From Devosia psychrophila (GTDB taxonomy: Bacteria; Pseudomonadota; Alphaproteobacteria; Rhizobiales; Devosiaceae): 64,000 bases of DNA. Shown piece after piece: positions 19,709-28,234 of the stretch; position 1 is the stretch's first letter; every line of letters starts with the position of its first letter. A model generated the notes under the pieces. It was given only the letters and a program-made list of their open reading frames with translations. It searched no databases and had not been told where the DNA came from. The translations under genes and the position numbers were made by a program. The stretch lies in contig NZ_LAPV01000159.1 of assembly GCF_000971275.1 (NCBI RefSeq), forward strand, positions 55,152-119,151, in the 5' to 3' direction.

Positions 19709-20932
19709 ATGGCAAAAGACATCAAGAAGGTCGTGCTGGCCTATTCCGGCGGGCTCGATACCTCGATCATCCTCAAGTGGCTGCAGGAGACCTATGATTG
19801 CGAGGTGGTGACCTTCACCGCCGATCTAGGTCAGGGCGAAGAGCTCGAGCCGGCGCGCAAGAAGGCCGAAATGTTCGGCATCAAGGATATCCGCATCGAG
19901 GATCTGCGCGAGGAATTCGTGCGCGACTTCGTGTTCCCGATGTTCCGCGCCAATACGGTCTATGAGGGCCAGTATCTGCTTGGCACCTCGATCGCCCGCC
20001 CGCTGATTGCCAAGCGTCTGGTCGAGATCGCCCAGGAAGTCGGTGCCGATGCCATTTCGCATGGCGCGACCGGCAAGGGTAACGACCAGGTGCGTTTCGA
20101 GCTGACTGCCAATGCGCTCGATCCATCGATCAAGGTGATTGCGCCGTGGCGTGAATGGGACCTGCGCAGCCGTACGCAACTGCTGGAATATGCCGAGCGC
20201 CACCAGATCCCGATCTCCAAGGACAAGCGCGGCGAGGCGCCCTTTTCGGTCGACGCCAACCTGCTGCACACCTCGTCCGAGGGCATGGTACTGGAAGATC
20301 CCGCGGTGCCGGCGCCCGATTACATCGCCCAGCGCACCGTCGATCCGGAAAACGCTCCCAACGAGCCCGAAATTATCACCATCGGCTATCTGAAAGGCGA
20401 TCCGGTTTCGGTCAACGGCGTCCAGCTGAGCCCCGCAGAACTGCTAACCAAGCTCAACGAGTTGGGCGGCAAGCATGGTGTCGGTCGGCTCGATCTGGTC
20501 GAAAATCGTTTCGTCGGCATGAAGTCGCGTGGGCTGTATGAGACCCCGGGCGGCGCCATCATGCTGGTGGCGCATCGCGGCATCGAATCGATCACGCTCG
20601 ACCGCGGCGAGGCCCATCTCAAGGATGAGCTAATGCCCAAATATGCCGAGCTGATCTACAATGGCTTCTGGTTCTCGCCCGAGCGCGACATGTTGCAGGC
20701 GCTGATCGACAAGAGCCAGACCTATGTGACCGGCGAAGTCACCGTAAAACTTTACAAGGGCTCGGCCAGCGTCATCGCGCGGACGTCGCCGCATTCGCTG
20801 TATTCGATGGACCTGGTGACCTTCGAAGAGGGCGCAGTGGCCTATGACCACAAGGACGCGGAAGGCTTCATTCGCCTTAATGGCCTGCGTCTCAAGACCT
20901 GGGCTGCCCGCAACAAGAAGGCGCTCGTCTAA
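19709..20932 (+). CDS. argG: Argininosuccinate synthase
   Basis: Joins citrulline and aspartate with ATP to give argininosuccinate, the penultimate step of arginine synthesis. It has the PP-loop AYSGGLDTS at 11-19 and the conserved [15 protein letters not shown] and [11 protein letters not shown] blocks. The length of 407 residues is normal. The ATG at 19709 starts [15 protein letters not shown]; the upstream open stretch is not family-like. Confidence 0.97.
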   Translation: MAKDIKKVVLAYSGGLDTSIILKWLQETYDCEVVTFTADLGQGEELEPARKKAEMFGIKDIRIEDLREEFVRDFVFPMFRANTVYEGQYLLGTSIARPLIAKRLVEIAQEVGADAISHGATGKGNDQVRFELTANALDPSIKVIAPWREWDLRSRTQLLEYAERHQIPISKDKRGEAPFSVDANLLHTSSEGMVLEDPAVPAPDYIAQRTVDPENAPNEPEIITIGYLKGDPVSVNGVQLSPAELLTKLNELGGKHGVGRLDLVENRFVGMKSRGLYETPGGAIMLVAHRGIESITLDRGEAHLKDELMPKYAELIYNGFWFSPERDMLQALIDKSQTYVTGEVTVKLYKGSASVIARTSPHSLYSMDLVTFEEGAVAYDHKDAEGFIRLNGLRLKTWAARNKKALV

Positions 20933-20953
20933 ACTCATCCGGCTGTCAACTGC

Positions 20954-20990
20954 AAGGCCCGGATTATCCTCGACGGATAATTTGGGCCTT
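20954..20990 (+). terminator. Long hairpin after argG
   Basis: A 16-bp stem (20954-20969 with 20975-20990) with a CGACG-type loop. Two G-U pairs form only on the plus-strand RNA, which suggests it belongs to the argG transcript. No clear U-tract follows, so it may be a processed 3' end or a weak terminator. Confidence 0.6.
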
Positions 20991-21030
20991 GTCATAATTG
21001 CGTCACAAGACCTGTCCTTCACAAGCAAAC

Positions 21031-21045
21031 TTAATTCCCCATTAA
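21031..21045. promoter_or_regulatory. CtrA-type binding box upstream of the PAS-GGDEF-EAL gene
   Basis: TTAATTCCCCATTAA is an exact TTAA-N7-TTAA, the CtrA consensus of alphaproteobacteria, 30 bp upstream of the start of the c-di-GMP gene. This places it in the promoter region, where CtrA could activate or repress. Confidence 0.6.
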
Positions 21046-21074
21046 TGGGATCAATCTAGCTTTCACACAACGTC

Positions 21075-23237
21075 ATGCAGAAGCGTTTAGACGAGGGGAT
21101 TCGGCGGGTGCGAGCAGAAGACGCTGGCAGCTTGGGCGAGAAGGCTGAAGCGCTGCTGCTCGATGCTGCGCTGGAAAGCATTCCCTATGGCTTTTGCGTT
21201 TGGTCGCCGCAGTTCCGCCTGGTGATGTGGAACAAGAACTGGCGCGATATCTACGGTTTCTCGCTCGATGCGGTGTATCGCGGCATGAGCCTTGAAGAGG
21301 TCGTGCAGCTCAGCGACCGGCTCGGCAATCACCCCGACCAAAGCGCCCACGAATTCTACGAAACCTATACCGAAGAGCTGCTGGCCAATCGCAGTGGTGC
21401 CCGGACCAAGAACCAGGAAGTGGTGCATGGCGGGCGCACGGTCGAAACCGCCCATATCTATTCCGAGGCGCTGGGCTGGGTGGTGACCCATGAGGATATC
21501 AGCGACGAGATCGCCCGCACCGAAGTGGTGCAGAAGCGCAAGCTGGAGCTGGAACGCCAGAATATCCGGCTCGACGCGGCGGTCAACAATATCTCCCAGG
21601 GCCTCTGCATGATGGACGCCAAGGGCAGGTTGGTGATCTGCAACGAGCCCTATGCGCGCATCTACAATCTGCCGGCAAACCTCGTGAAACCCGGCACCAT
21701 GCTGGAAGATATCCTGAGCCACCTGTTCGACATGGGCATGGAGGCGGGCGGCACGCGCGAGGAATATATCGAGTGGCGCCGCGACGTCATCGCGCGCCGC
21801 GAATATGGCAAAAATATCCACGAGCTCAACAACCGCACTGTTCTGATGCAGCATCATCCGATGAAGGATGGCGGTTGGGTTTCGACGCATGAGGACATTA
21901 CCGAGCAGAAACAGAACGAGGCGCGCATCCGCCATCTGGCCCGCCATGACGCGCTGACCGACTTGCCCAACCGCATCGAATTTCTCGAGCAGATGGCCAA
22001 GACCGAAGCCGGCCTGTCGCGCGGCGAAATGGCGGCCGTGCTCTATATCGATCTCGATCACTTCAAGGCGGTCAACGATACGCTGGGCCATGCGGTGGGC
22101 GACGAAGTCATCAAGCAGGCCTCAGCCCGGCTTTGGGGCACGACGCGGGAAACCGACGTGCTGGCCCGGCTGGGTGGCGATGAATTCGCCCTGCTGATGC
22201 GGCCCATCGAGGATGCCGAGGTGGCCGCCCGTGTCGCCGACCGCATCATCAAGGCGATCGGCGCGCCAATGCATATCGGCGGCCAGCAGATCGAAATCGG
22301 CGCCAGCGTCGGTATTGCGGTGGGCCCGGGCGATGGGGTCAAGACCGATACTCTGGTCAAGAACGCCGATCTGGCGCTGTACAAGGCCAAGAGCGAAGGC
22401 CGCTCGACCTATCATTTCTTTGAAGCCGGCATGGATGCCGATCTGCAGCAGCGCCGCTCGATCGAAGCGGGCCTGCGCCTTGCCTTGCAGCGCAAGGAAC
22501 TGCGCCTGATGTATCAGCCGCTGCTGGGCCTGGCTGAAAACCGGGTGACCTGTGTCGAGGCCCTGCTGCGCTGGGACCATGAGGGACGCACCATTTCGCC
22601 GACGGAATTCATCCCGATTGCCGAGGAGACCGGCCTGATCGTGGTGATTGGCGAGTGGGTGCTGCGCGAGGCCTGCAAGACGGCGACGAGCTGGCCGGGC
22701 GATGTCCGTGTCGCGGTCAACCTGTCGCCGATCCAGTTCAAGAGCCGCGATCTGCTGGGCCTCGTCAAGTCGGCGCTATCGGACGCGCGGCTGCCGCCGA
22801 CCCGGCTCGAACTCGAAATCACCGAGTCGCTGCTGCTGGCCGATAATGATGCCAATCTCAAGGTGTTGCACGAGCTGCGCGCCATGGGTGTGCGCATTTC
22901 GATGGATGATTTCGGCACCGGCTATTCCTCGCTGAGCTACTTGCGCAGCTTCCCCTTCGACAAGATCAAGATCGATCGCTCCTTCATGCGCGACCTGACT
23001 GGCCGCGGCGACAGCCAGGCCATTATCAAGGCGGTGATCGGGCTGGGCCAGTCGCTGGGCATGTCGACTACCGCCGAAGGGGTCGAGACCGAAGAGCAGC
23101 TCGAAATGGTGCGCGCCCATGGGGCGTCCGAAGTACAGGGATTCCTGTTCTCGCCGCCCTTGCCGCCGGCTGCCCTCGCCAACCTGCTGCATTCGGAAGC
23201 AACCAAGCATCAGGTCGGTGACAAGAAAGCCTCGTAG
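21075..23237 (+). CDS. PAS-PAS-GGDEF-EAL c-di-GMP cyclase/phosphodiesterase
   Basis: A 720-residue soluble sensor enzyme. Two PAS-like sensor modules precede the catalytic part (YGFCVWSPQFRLVMWNKNWRDIYG at about 36-60; ISQGLCMMDAKGRLVICNEPYARIYN at about 175-200), joined by a short helical linker. The GGDEF domain is intact (LGGDEF near 368). The EAL domain carries EALLRW near 495 and DDFGTGYSS near 611, so both synthesis and hydrolysis look possible. There are no membrane helices. A CtrA-type box sits in its promoter region. Confidence 0.93.
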   Translation: MQKRLDEGIRRVRAEDAGSLGEKAEALLLDAALESIPYGFCVWSPQFRLVMWNKNWRDIYGFSLDAVYRGMSLEEVVQLSDRLGNHPDQSAHEFYETYTEELLANRSGARTKNQEVVHGGRTVETAHIYSEALGWVVTHEDISDEIARTEVVQKRKLELERQNIRLDAAVNNISQGLCMMDAKGRLVICNEPYARIYNLPANLVKPGTMLEDILSHLFDMGMEAGGTREEYIEWRRDVIARREYGKNIHELNNRTVLMQHHPMKDGGWVSTHEDITEQKQNEARIRHLARHDALTDLPNRIEFLEQMAKTEAGLSRGEMAAVLYIDLDHFKAVNDTLGHAVGDEVIKQASARLWGTTRETDVLARLGGDEFALLMRPIEDAEVAARVADRIIKAIGAPMHIGGQQIEIGASVGIAVGPGDGVKTDTLVKNADLALYKAKSEGRSTYHFFEAGMDADLQQRRSIEAGLRLALQRKELRLMYQPLLGLAENRVTCVEALLRWDHEGRTISPTEFIPIAEETGLIVVIGEWVLREACKTATSWPGDVRVAVNLSPIQFKSRDLLGLVKSALSDARLPPTRLELEITESLLLADNDANLKVLHELRAMGVRISMDDFGTGYSSLSYLRSFPFDKIKIDRSFMRDLTGRGDSQAIIKAVIGLGQSLGMSTTAEGVETEEQLEMVRAHGASEVQGFLFSPPLPPAALANLLHSEATKHQVGDKKAS

Positions 23238-23366
23238 CGCTCGCGAACGACGTCACGGGCCAAATAGTTTCTGCGTTGCGCCGAAATTTAATTCAGAAAT
23301 ATCCGAAACTCATGCGTTGGGGCTCCGTAGCTGCTTGCAGACGCAAAGCACACGGAGACTTCAATC

Positions 23367-24023
23367 ATGAACGTTACGTCCAGCCTGTCACGGCGCCACC
23401 TGCTGAAGTGGAGCGGCGCCGCCGGCACCATTGCAGTGGCCGGAAGCCTTCTGCCCAATTTCGGTATTTCGGCTGCGCTTGGCGCCGAGCTAGGCGATGG
23501 CGACATCGGCGTGCTCAATTACGCCTATGCCCTCGAGCAGCTCGAAGCTGCATTCTATACACAGGTGCTCAAGACACCATTCAGCGAAATGCAGGTGAAT
23601 GACCAGCGCATCCTGACCCAGATCCGCGACCATGAGATTGCCCACCGCGACTTCCTCAAGAAGGCGCTCGGTCGCAATGCTATTCCAGGCCTCGAAGTCG
23701 ATTTCTCGGCTGTCGATTTCTCCAGCCGCGCCAGCGTGCTGGGCACTGCCGATGTGTTCGAAAACCTTGGCGTTGCTGCTTATAACGGCGCCGGCCAGCT
23801 GATCACCAATCCCGATTATCTCGTCGCTGCCGGCTCGATCGTTTCGATCGAAGCCCGTCACGCTGCAGCCATCGCCGATCTGCTGAAGCCGTTCAGCGCC
23901 GAAGCTGTCGGTCGCGGCAATGTCGATGGCAAGGGCCTCGATGGCGCGCTGCTGCCATCCAAGGTGCTGAAGGCCGCCGGGCCTTTCATCACCACCCCCG
24001 TCACCGCCGCAACCCTGCCGTAA
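23367..24023 (+). CDS. Ferritin-like domain protein with Tat-type signal, copy 1
   Basis: A 218-residue exported protein. The N-terminus has a twin-arginine motif (SLSRRHLLKW) and a hydrophobic stretch. The mature domain is ferritin-like (DUF4439/PF13668 style): paired helices with E and ExxH-type motifs (ALEQLEAAFY near 57, IRDHEIAHRDFLKKAL near 90, VSIEARHAAAIADLL near 165). It is followed 11 bp later by a same-length paralogue. Members are linked to desiccation or stress tolerance, and metal use here is predicted only. Confidence 0.85.
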   Translation: MNVTSSLSRRHLLKWSGAAGTIAVAGSLLPNFGISAALGAELGDGDIGVLNYAYALEQLEAAFYTQVLKTPFSEMQVNDQRILTQIRDHEIAHRDFLKKALGRNAIPGLEVDFSAVDFSSRASVLGTADVFENLGVAAYNGAGQLITNPDYLVAAGSIVSIEARHAAAIADLLKPFSAEAVGRGNVDGKGLDGALLPSKVLKAAGPFITTPVTAATLP

Positions 24024-24034
24024 GGAGAGCCAAA

Positions 24035-24691
24035 ATGAACACCGAAAACACCATTCTCTCCGCCATCGAGCCTGAACTGGTCGACACCATTGTCCAGGGT
24101 CGTCGCGACATGTTCTCCAAATACGCCAAGGCCGCTGGCATCATGACCAGCGCTCCGCTGGTACTGGCGCTCGCGTCCAACCAGGCGTTCGGTCAGTCGC
24201 TGCCGAAAGTTATCGAGGACACGCTGAACTTTGCGCTGACCCTCGAATATCTGGAATCGGCCTTCTACAAGGAAGGCAATGCGGCTGGCATTATCCCGTC
24301 GCAGTACAAGACAGTGTTCCGCACCATCGGCCAGCATGAAGACGCCCACGTGAAACTTCTCAAGGGCGTGCTGGGTTCGGCTGCCGTCAAGGCACCGGGC
24401 GTCGATTTTACCGCCGGCGGCAAGTATGCCGACGTGTTCAGCAACTTCGACACTTTCCTCACCCTCAGCCAGACCTTCGAAGATCTGGGCGTGGCCGCCT
24501 ACAAGGGCCAGGCAGGCAATCTGATGGGCAGCAAGGAAGTTCTCACAGTGGCGCTACAGATCCACTCGGTCGAAGCCCGCCACGCGTCGGAAGTGCGTCG
24601 CATCGGCCTCAAGTTCGGCTGGGACGGTGCTTTCGACAAGCCGCTCAGCAAGAACGCCGTGCTGGCTGCCGCGACGCCGTTCCTCGCATAA
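24035..24691 (+). CDS. Ferritin-like domain protein, copy 2
   Basis: A 218-residue paralogue. It starts with a 27-residue cytoplasmic-looking head (NTENTILSAIEPELVDTIVQ), then RRDMFSKYAKAAGIMTSAPLVLALAS, an atypical Tat/Sec-like stretch. The ferritin-like four-helix pattern follows: ALTLEYLESAFY, IGQHEDAHVKLLKGVL, and IHSVEARHASEVRRIG with the conserved E/H residues. The gene has a good AAGGAGAG ribosome site. A strong terminator follows, so the two ferritin-like genes form a unit. Confidence 0.85.
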   Translation: MNTENTILSAIEPELVDTIVQGRRDMFSKYAKAAGIMTSAPLVLALASNQAFGQSLPKVIEDTLNFALTLEYLESAFYKEGNAAGIIPSQYKTVFRTIGQHEDAHVKLLKGVLGSAAVKAPGVDFTAGGKYADVFSNFDTFLTLSQTFEDLGVAAYKGQAGNLMGSKEVLTVALQIHSVEARHASEVRRIGLKFGWDGAFDKPLSKNAVLAAATPFLA

Positions 24692-24715
24692 ATCTGGTCC
24701 GTCTCCCGGCCAGTA

Positions 24716-24750
24716 AGAAGCCCCGGCAGCGATGCCGGGGCTTCTCTATT
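24716..24750 (+). terminator. Intrinsic terminator of the ferritin-like pair
   Basis: A perfect AGAAGCCCCGGC / GCCGGGGCTTCT stem with a 6-nt loop, followed by CTATTT, 24 bp after the stop of copy 2. Confidence 0.88.
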
Positions 24751-24916
24751 TCAGATCGTCGCTGCGTTTATTCCGGCAGGCGAAGGCGACGACATAATCA
24801 CCACGACGATTCTGCTGTTGGGCGCCGCCGGCGGTCAGCACCAAGAGCTTGGGAGACGAGGGCGAAACATCTGCAGCGCAGTCGGTCCGGACGTCCGCAA
24901 CCCACCTGTGCACCAC
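24746..24916 (-). CDS. Possible small protein in the 390-bp gap before typA
   Basis: The 390 bp between the ferritin-like genes and typA hold, besides the terminator, a 56-codon minus-strand frame starting at tandem GTGs (24914/24911). The translation runs VVHRWVADVRTDCAADVS, then SPSSPKLLVLTAGGAQQQN, then RRGDYVVAFACRNKRSDDLK. Codons favour G/C in the third position and two or three Cys occur. I do not recognise a family, and no good ribosome site is seen. It may be a gene remnant or chance. Confidence 0.25.
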   Translation of the reverse strand: MVHRWVADVRTDCAADVSPSSPKLLVLTAGGAQQQNRRGDYVVAFACRNKRSDDLK

Positions 24917-25081
24917 CTGCGCTTGTGAAAAATCGGTTGTTGCTGTAAGGCAGCCTCAAATGCGCCTGTCATGCCCTGTTGGGAAGACCGGCACTTGTTG
25001 TTTCCTGCATGGTTCAGCCGTTTGTTGCCGCCCCTTTCGCGGCCCGAGGTTTTGGGATCATGCCAAAGAGGCCTGCTCCTT

Positions 25082-26896
25082 ATGTCTTTGCGCAATATCG
25101 CCATTATCGCCCACGTTGATCACGGCAAGACCACGCTGATCGACGTCCTGCTCAAGCAGTCCGGCTCGTTCCGCGAGAACGAACGCGTCGAAGAACGCGC
25201 CATGGACAGCAACGATATCGAGCGCGAGCGCGGCATCACCATTCTGGCCAAGGTTACGTCCCTCCTCTGGAAGGACACCCGCATCAATATCGTCGACACC
25301 CCCGGCCACGCCGACTTCGGCGGCGAAGTCGAGCGCATCCTGTCGATGGTCGATGGCGTGGTGATCCTGGTGGACGCGGCTGAAGGCCCGATGCCCCAGA
25401 CCAAGTTCGTGCTGAGCAAAGCCTTGGCCCAGGGCCTGCGTCCGATCGTGGCGATCAACAAGATCGACAAGGGCGACGAGCGCCACATGGAAGTGCTCGA
25501 AGAAATCTTCGACCTGTTCATCGCGCTCGACGCTACGCCCGAGCAGCTCGATTTCCCCGTGCTGTACGGTTCGGCCAAGCAGGGCTGGATGGCGATCGAG
25601 CCAGAAGGCCCCAAGGACGACCTCGGCCCGCTGCTCGACATGGTCATCAAGCATGTGCCGGAGCCGGCCGTCGAGGAAGGCGCCTTCCGCATGCTGGTCA
25701 CCACCATCGAGCGCAACCCCTTCCTCGGTCGTATCCTGACCGGCCGCATCACTTCCGGCACCGTCAAGGCGAACGATCCGATCCACACGCTCAACCGTGA
25801 AGGCAAGGAAGTCGAAAAAGGCCGTATTTCGAAGGTCCTGGCCTTCCGTGGCCTTGAGCGCACCCCCGTCGACGTCGGCGAAGCTGGCGACATCGTCGCC
25901 ATCGCGGGTCTGGTGACCTCGACCGTGGCCGATACGCTGTGCGCCACTTCGGTGACCAAGCCGATCGCGTCCAAGCCGATCGATCCCCCCACCCTGTCGG
26001 TGACCTTCCGCATCAACGACGGCCCGCTCGCTGGCCGTGAAGGCGACAAGGTCCAGTCGCGCGTCATCCGTGAACGCCTGATGCGCGAAGCCGAAGGCAA
26101 CGTTGCCATCAAGGTAACGCCCGGCGACGACAACGACAGCTACGACGTGGCAGGCCGCGGCGAGTTGCAGCTGGCCGTGCTGATCGAAAACATGCGCCGC
26201 GAAGGCTTCGAGCTGACCATCGGCAGGCCCAAGGTCCTGATGCGCGATATCGATGGCGTTCGTCATGAGCCGATCGAAGAAGTCATCATCGACGTCGACG
26301 ACGAGCACACGGGCACGGTCGTGCAGAAGCTCACCGAGCGCAAGGGCGAGCTGACCGACATGCGTCCGTCCGGCATCGGCCGTACCCGTATCCAGCTGCT
26401 GGTCCCCACCCGCTCGCTGATCGGCTACCAGCCGGAACTGCTGAGCGACACCCGCGGCACCGCCATTTTCAACCGGCTGTTCCACTCCTTCGTGCCGTTC
26501 AAGGGAGAACTGCCAGGCCGTCGTACCGGCGTGCTGATCTCCAACGGCACCGGCCAGTCCGTTGCCTTCGCGCTGTGGAACCTCGAAGATCGCGGCCCGA
26601 TCATGATCGACTCCGGCGTCGAGATTTATGAAGGCATGATCATCGGCGAGCACTCCAGGGAGAACGACCTTGAAGTGAACGCACTCAAGGGCAAGCAGCT
26701 GACCAACATTCGCACCACGTCCAAGGACGAAGCGGTGCGGCTGACCACGCCCAAGAAGCTGACGCTGGAGCAGTCGCTCGGCTACATCGCCGAAGACGAG
26801 TATGTGGAAGTGACCCCCAAGTCGATCCGCCTGCGCAAGATCTGGCTCGATCCCAACGACCGCAAGCGCGCCTCGCGCGGCTCCAAGTCGGCGTAA
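25082..26896 (+). CDS. typA: Translational GTPase TypA/BipA
   Basis: Ribosome-associated GTPase important at low temperature and in stress, acting on 50S assembly. The G-domain has HVDHGKT (11-17), the DTPGHADFGGEVER switch region and the NKIDKGD base motif. EF-G-like domains follow, and the BipA-specific C-terminal domain ends with RKIWLDPNDRKR. The protein has 604 residues from the ATG at 25082 (MSLRNIAIIAH); the frame is open upstream but the extra residues do not belong to the family. Confidence 0.97.
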   Translation: MSLRNIAIIAHVDHGKTTLIDVLLKQSGSFRENERVEERAMDSNDIERERGITILAKVTSLLWKDTRINIVDTPGHADFGGEVERILSMVDGVVILVDAAEGPMPQTKFVLSKALAQGLRPIVAINKIDKGDERHMEVLEEIFDLFIALDATPEQLDFPVLYGSAKQGWMAIEPEGPKDDLGPLLDMVIKHVPEPAVEEGAFRMLVTTIERNPFLGRILTGRITSGTVKANDPIHTLNREGKEVEKGRISKVLAFRGLERTPVDVGEAGDIVAIAGLVTSTVADTLCATSVTKPIASKPIDPPTLSVTFRINDGPLAGREGDKVQSRVIRERLMREAEGNVAIKVTPGDDNDSYDVAGRGELQLAVLIENMRREGFELTIGRPKVLMRDIDGVRHEPIEEVIIDVDDEHTGTVVQKLTERKGELTDMRPSGIGRTRIQLLVPTRSLIGYQPELLSDTRGTAIFNRLFHSFVPFKGELPGRRTGVLISNGTGQSVAFALWNLEDRGPIMIDSGVEIYEGMIIGEHSRENDLEVNALKGKQLTNIRTTSKDEAVRLTTPKKLTLEQSLGYIAEDEYVEVTPKSIRLRKIWLDPNDRKRASRGSKSA

Positions 26897-26906
26897 GCAG
26901 CAAGCA

Positions 26907-27020
26907 TACCCCACCTAACCTCCCCCTGAGAGGGGGGAGGGACTCATCGAGTTCGTGGCAGTTTCTTGCCCCTTCCACCGCACGGATTCCTCCCCCTGTC
27001 GGGAGGCGAGGTGGGGGTAC
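26907..27020. repeat. Palindromic intergenic repeat A, copy 1
   Basis: A 114-bp element between typA and dedA. The outer arms are TACCCCACCT and AGGTGGGGGTA. An inner hairpin CTCCCCCTgagAGGGGGGAG is on the left and CCTCCCCCtgtcGGGAGG on the right, with a GTTCGTGGCA core between. Two further copies occur at 28543-28662 and 32955-33073. Its right end runs straight into the leader of dedA. Confidence 0.9.
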
Positions 27021-27034
27021 CCCCGGAGAGACTC

Positions 27035-27643
27035 ATGACCGACTGGATCATCCAGACCATTTCCGAACTCGGATATCTGGGGATTTTCCTCGTCATGCTG
27101 GCGGAATCGATCTTCCCGCCGATCCCTTCCGAACTGATCATTCCCTTCGCCGGTTTTGCCGCCGCCAATGGCGACCTCAACCTGTTCGGCGTGCTGGCTG
27201 CTGCCACTATCGGCGCCGTTGTGGGCATGCTGCCGTGGTATTTCGCTGGCCGGTTGTTCGGGCTTGAGCGCGTGCGTTACCTCGCTGACCGCTTCGGTCG
27301 CGTCATGGCCTTCAATGCCGACGAGATCGATTTGGCGGTGGGCTGGTTCAAGCGATTTGGCCCGATCATCGTGCTGTTCGGTCGGCTGATTCCGCTGATC
27401 CGTACACTGATCTCGATTCCTGCCGGCCTGTCGCGCATGAGCCTGCCGGTGTTCCTGCTCGCCTCGACCTCGGGCGCACTGATCTGGAACACGATCCTCA
27501 CCCTGGCAGGCTATATCCTGCACGAGCATTACGAGGTGATTGAAGTCGTGCTCGATCCGCTGAGCTACATCGTGCTCGGCCTCGTCGTGGTGCTGTACCT
27601 GCTCAAGGTCGCCACCTGGAAGCCGAGCAAGTCCAAGGTCTGA
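27035..27643 (+). CDS. DedA family membrane protein
   Basis: A 202-residue DedA/SNARE-associated family protein, probably an undecaprenyl-phosphate or phospholipid flippase (family knowledge). It shows ESIFPPIPSELIIPFAG near the N-terminus with the acidic residue, and FGRLIPLIRTLISIPAG with the two conserved arginines near 110-125. Helices fill the remaining sequence. The ATG at 27035 has GGAGAG just before it, adjacent to the end of repeat A. Confidence 0.93.
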   Translation: MTDWIIQTISELGYLGIFLVMLAESIFPPIPSELIIPFAGFAAANGDLNLFGVLAAATIGAVVGMLPWYFAGRLFGLERVRYLADRFGRVMAFNADEIDLAVGWFKRFGPIIVLFGRLIPLIRTLISIPAGLSRMSLPVFLLASTSGALIWNTILTLAGYILHEHYEVIEVVLDPLSYIVLGLVVVLYLLKVATWKPSKSKV

Positions 27644-27656
27644 CGCCCTCGCATTT

Positions 27657-27702
27657 TGCAACCGCCTTGCATTCTGCGACGCATCGCACCCCGCAAATTG
27701 CG
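27657..27702. promoter_or_regulatory. Three inverted repeats, candidate enhancer sites
   Basis: TGCAACCGCCTTGCA (27657-27671), TGCGACGCATCGCA (27675-27688) and CGCAAATTGCG (27692-27702) are three consecutive palindromes 50-100 bp upstream of a sigma-54 promoter. This is the usual place for sites of an AAA+ enhancer-binding protein such as NtrC. The regulator is unknown. Confidence 0.5.
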
Positions 27703-27752
27703 AATGTTCATAGCGATTTAACTTCTGGCCCCGGTTTTTCGGGCCCCGCCAC

Positions 27753-27770
27753 TTGGCACGCTTTGTGCAA
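27753..27770 (+). promoter_or_regulatory. Sigma-54 (RpoN) -24/-12 promoter
   Basis: TTGGCACGCTTTGTGCAA matches the RpoN consensus TGGCACG-N4-TTGCA with one mismatch and has the invariant GG and GC exactly 10 nt apart (27755-27756 and 27767-27768). The predicted start of transcription is near 27780. Confidence 0.75.
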
Positions 27771-27779
27771 TGACGCTCT

Positions 27780-27866
27780 GGTTCGGAGAGTGTTGTTTTG
27801 CGTACCGGATGTCAGTCATTGGAGCCTCGTTCCGTGCGACCCGGAACGGGGCTCTCATGCTTTTGG
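27780..27866 (+). ncRNA. Candidate sigma-54-dependent short RNA or leader
   Basis: Between the sigma-54 promoter and yggT there is no reading frame. A strong hairpin (GAGCC-t-CGTTCCG paired with CGGAACG-g-GGCTC, 27822-27854) is followed by TCATGCTTTTGG, a weak U-tract. The transcript could stop here as an RNA of about 85 nt, or run on as a structured leader of yggT. Boundaries are estimated from the promoter and hairpin. Confidence 0.35.
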
Positions 27867-27928
27867 GCACGCCCCTTGCCGCAAGCCCCGCTAGCCACTA
27901 GATAATCCCGGACCCTCGGAGACCACTG

Positions 27929-28231
27929 ATGCAAGCAGTACTGGCCGTCATTCTCTACATCCTCGATATCTATCGCTGGGTGCTGATCGCCATGATCATC
28001 ATGAGCTGGCTGATCTCGTTCAACGTGATCAACACCCGCAACGGGTTTGTTGAAGGCCTGTGGCGCGTGCTGAACCAACTCACCGAGCCGGTGCTGCGGC
28101 CGATCCGCCGCATCATGCCGAATTTCTCCGGCCTCGATATTTCGCCGATCATCGCCTTCATCCTGATCTTCTTCATCGATCAGGTGATCCGCATCTACCT
28201 GTTCCCGATGGCGCGCGCAGCCGGCATCTAG
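27929..28231 (+). CDS. YggT family membrane protein
   Basis: A 100-residue, two-helix YggT/CCB3-type protein (AVILYILDIYRWVLIAMIIMSWL; PNFSGLDISPIIAFILIFFIDQVI) with the conserved LTEPVLRPIRRIMP between the helices. Relatives take part in membrane-protein or cytochrome assembly and in osmotic response, and the exact role is unknown. The TTG of the DUF167 gene starts 3 bp after its stop. Confidence 0.92.
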   Translation: MQAVLAVILYILDIYRWVLIAMIIMSWLISFNVINTRNGFVEGLWRVLNQLTEPVLRPIRRIMPNFSGLDISPIIAFILIFFIDQVIRIYLFPMARAAGI

Positions 28232-28234
28232 GCC

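Noticed and set aside
25058..26914. A 618-codon open frame antisense to typA
   Set aside because: Same cause: typA is unmistakable on the plus strand and the antisense product is low-complexity with no start signal.
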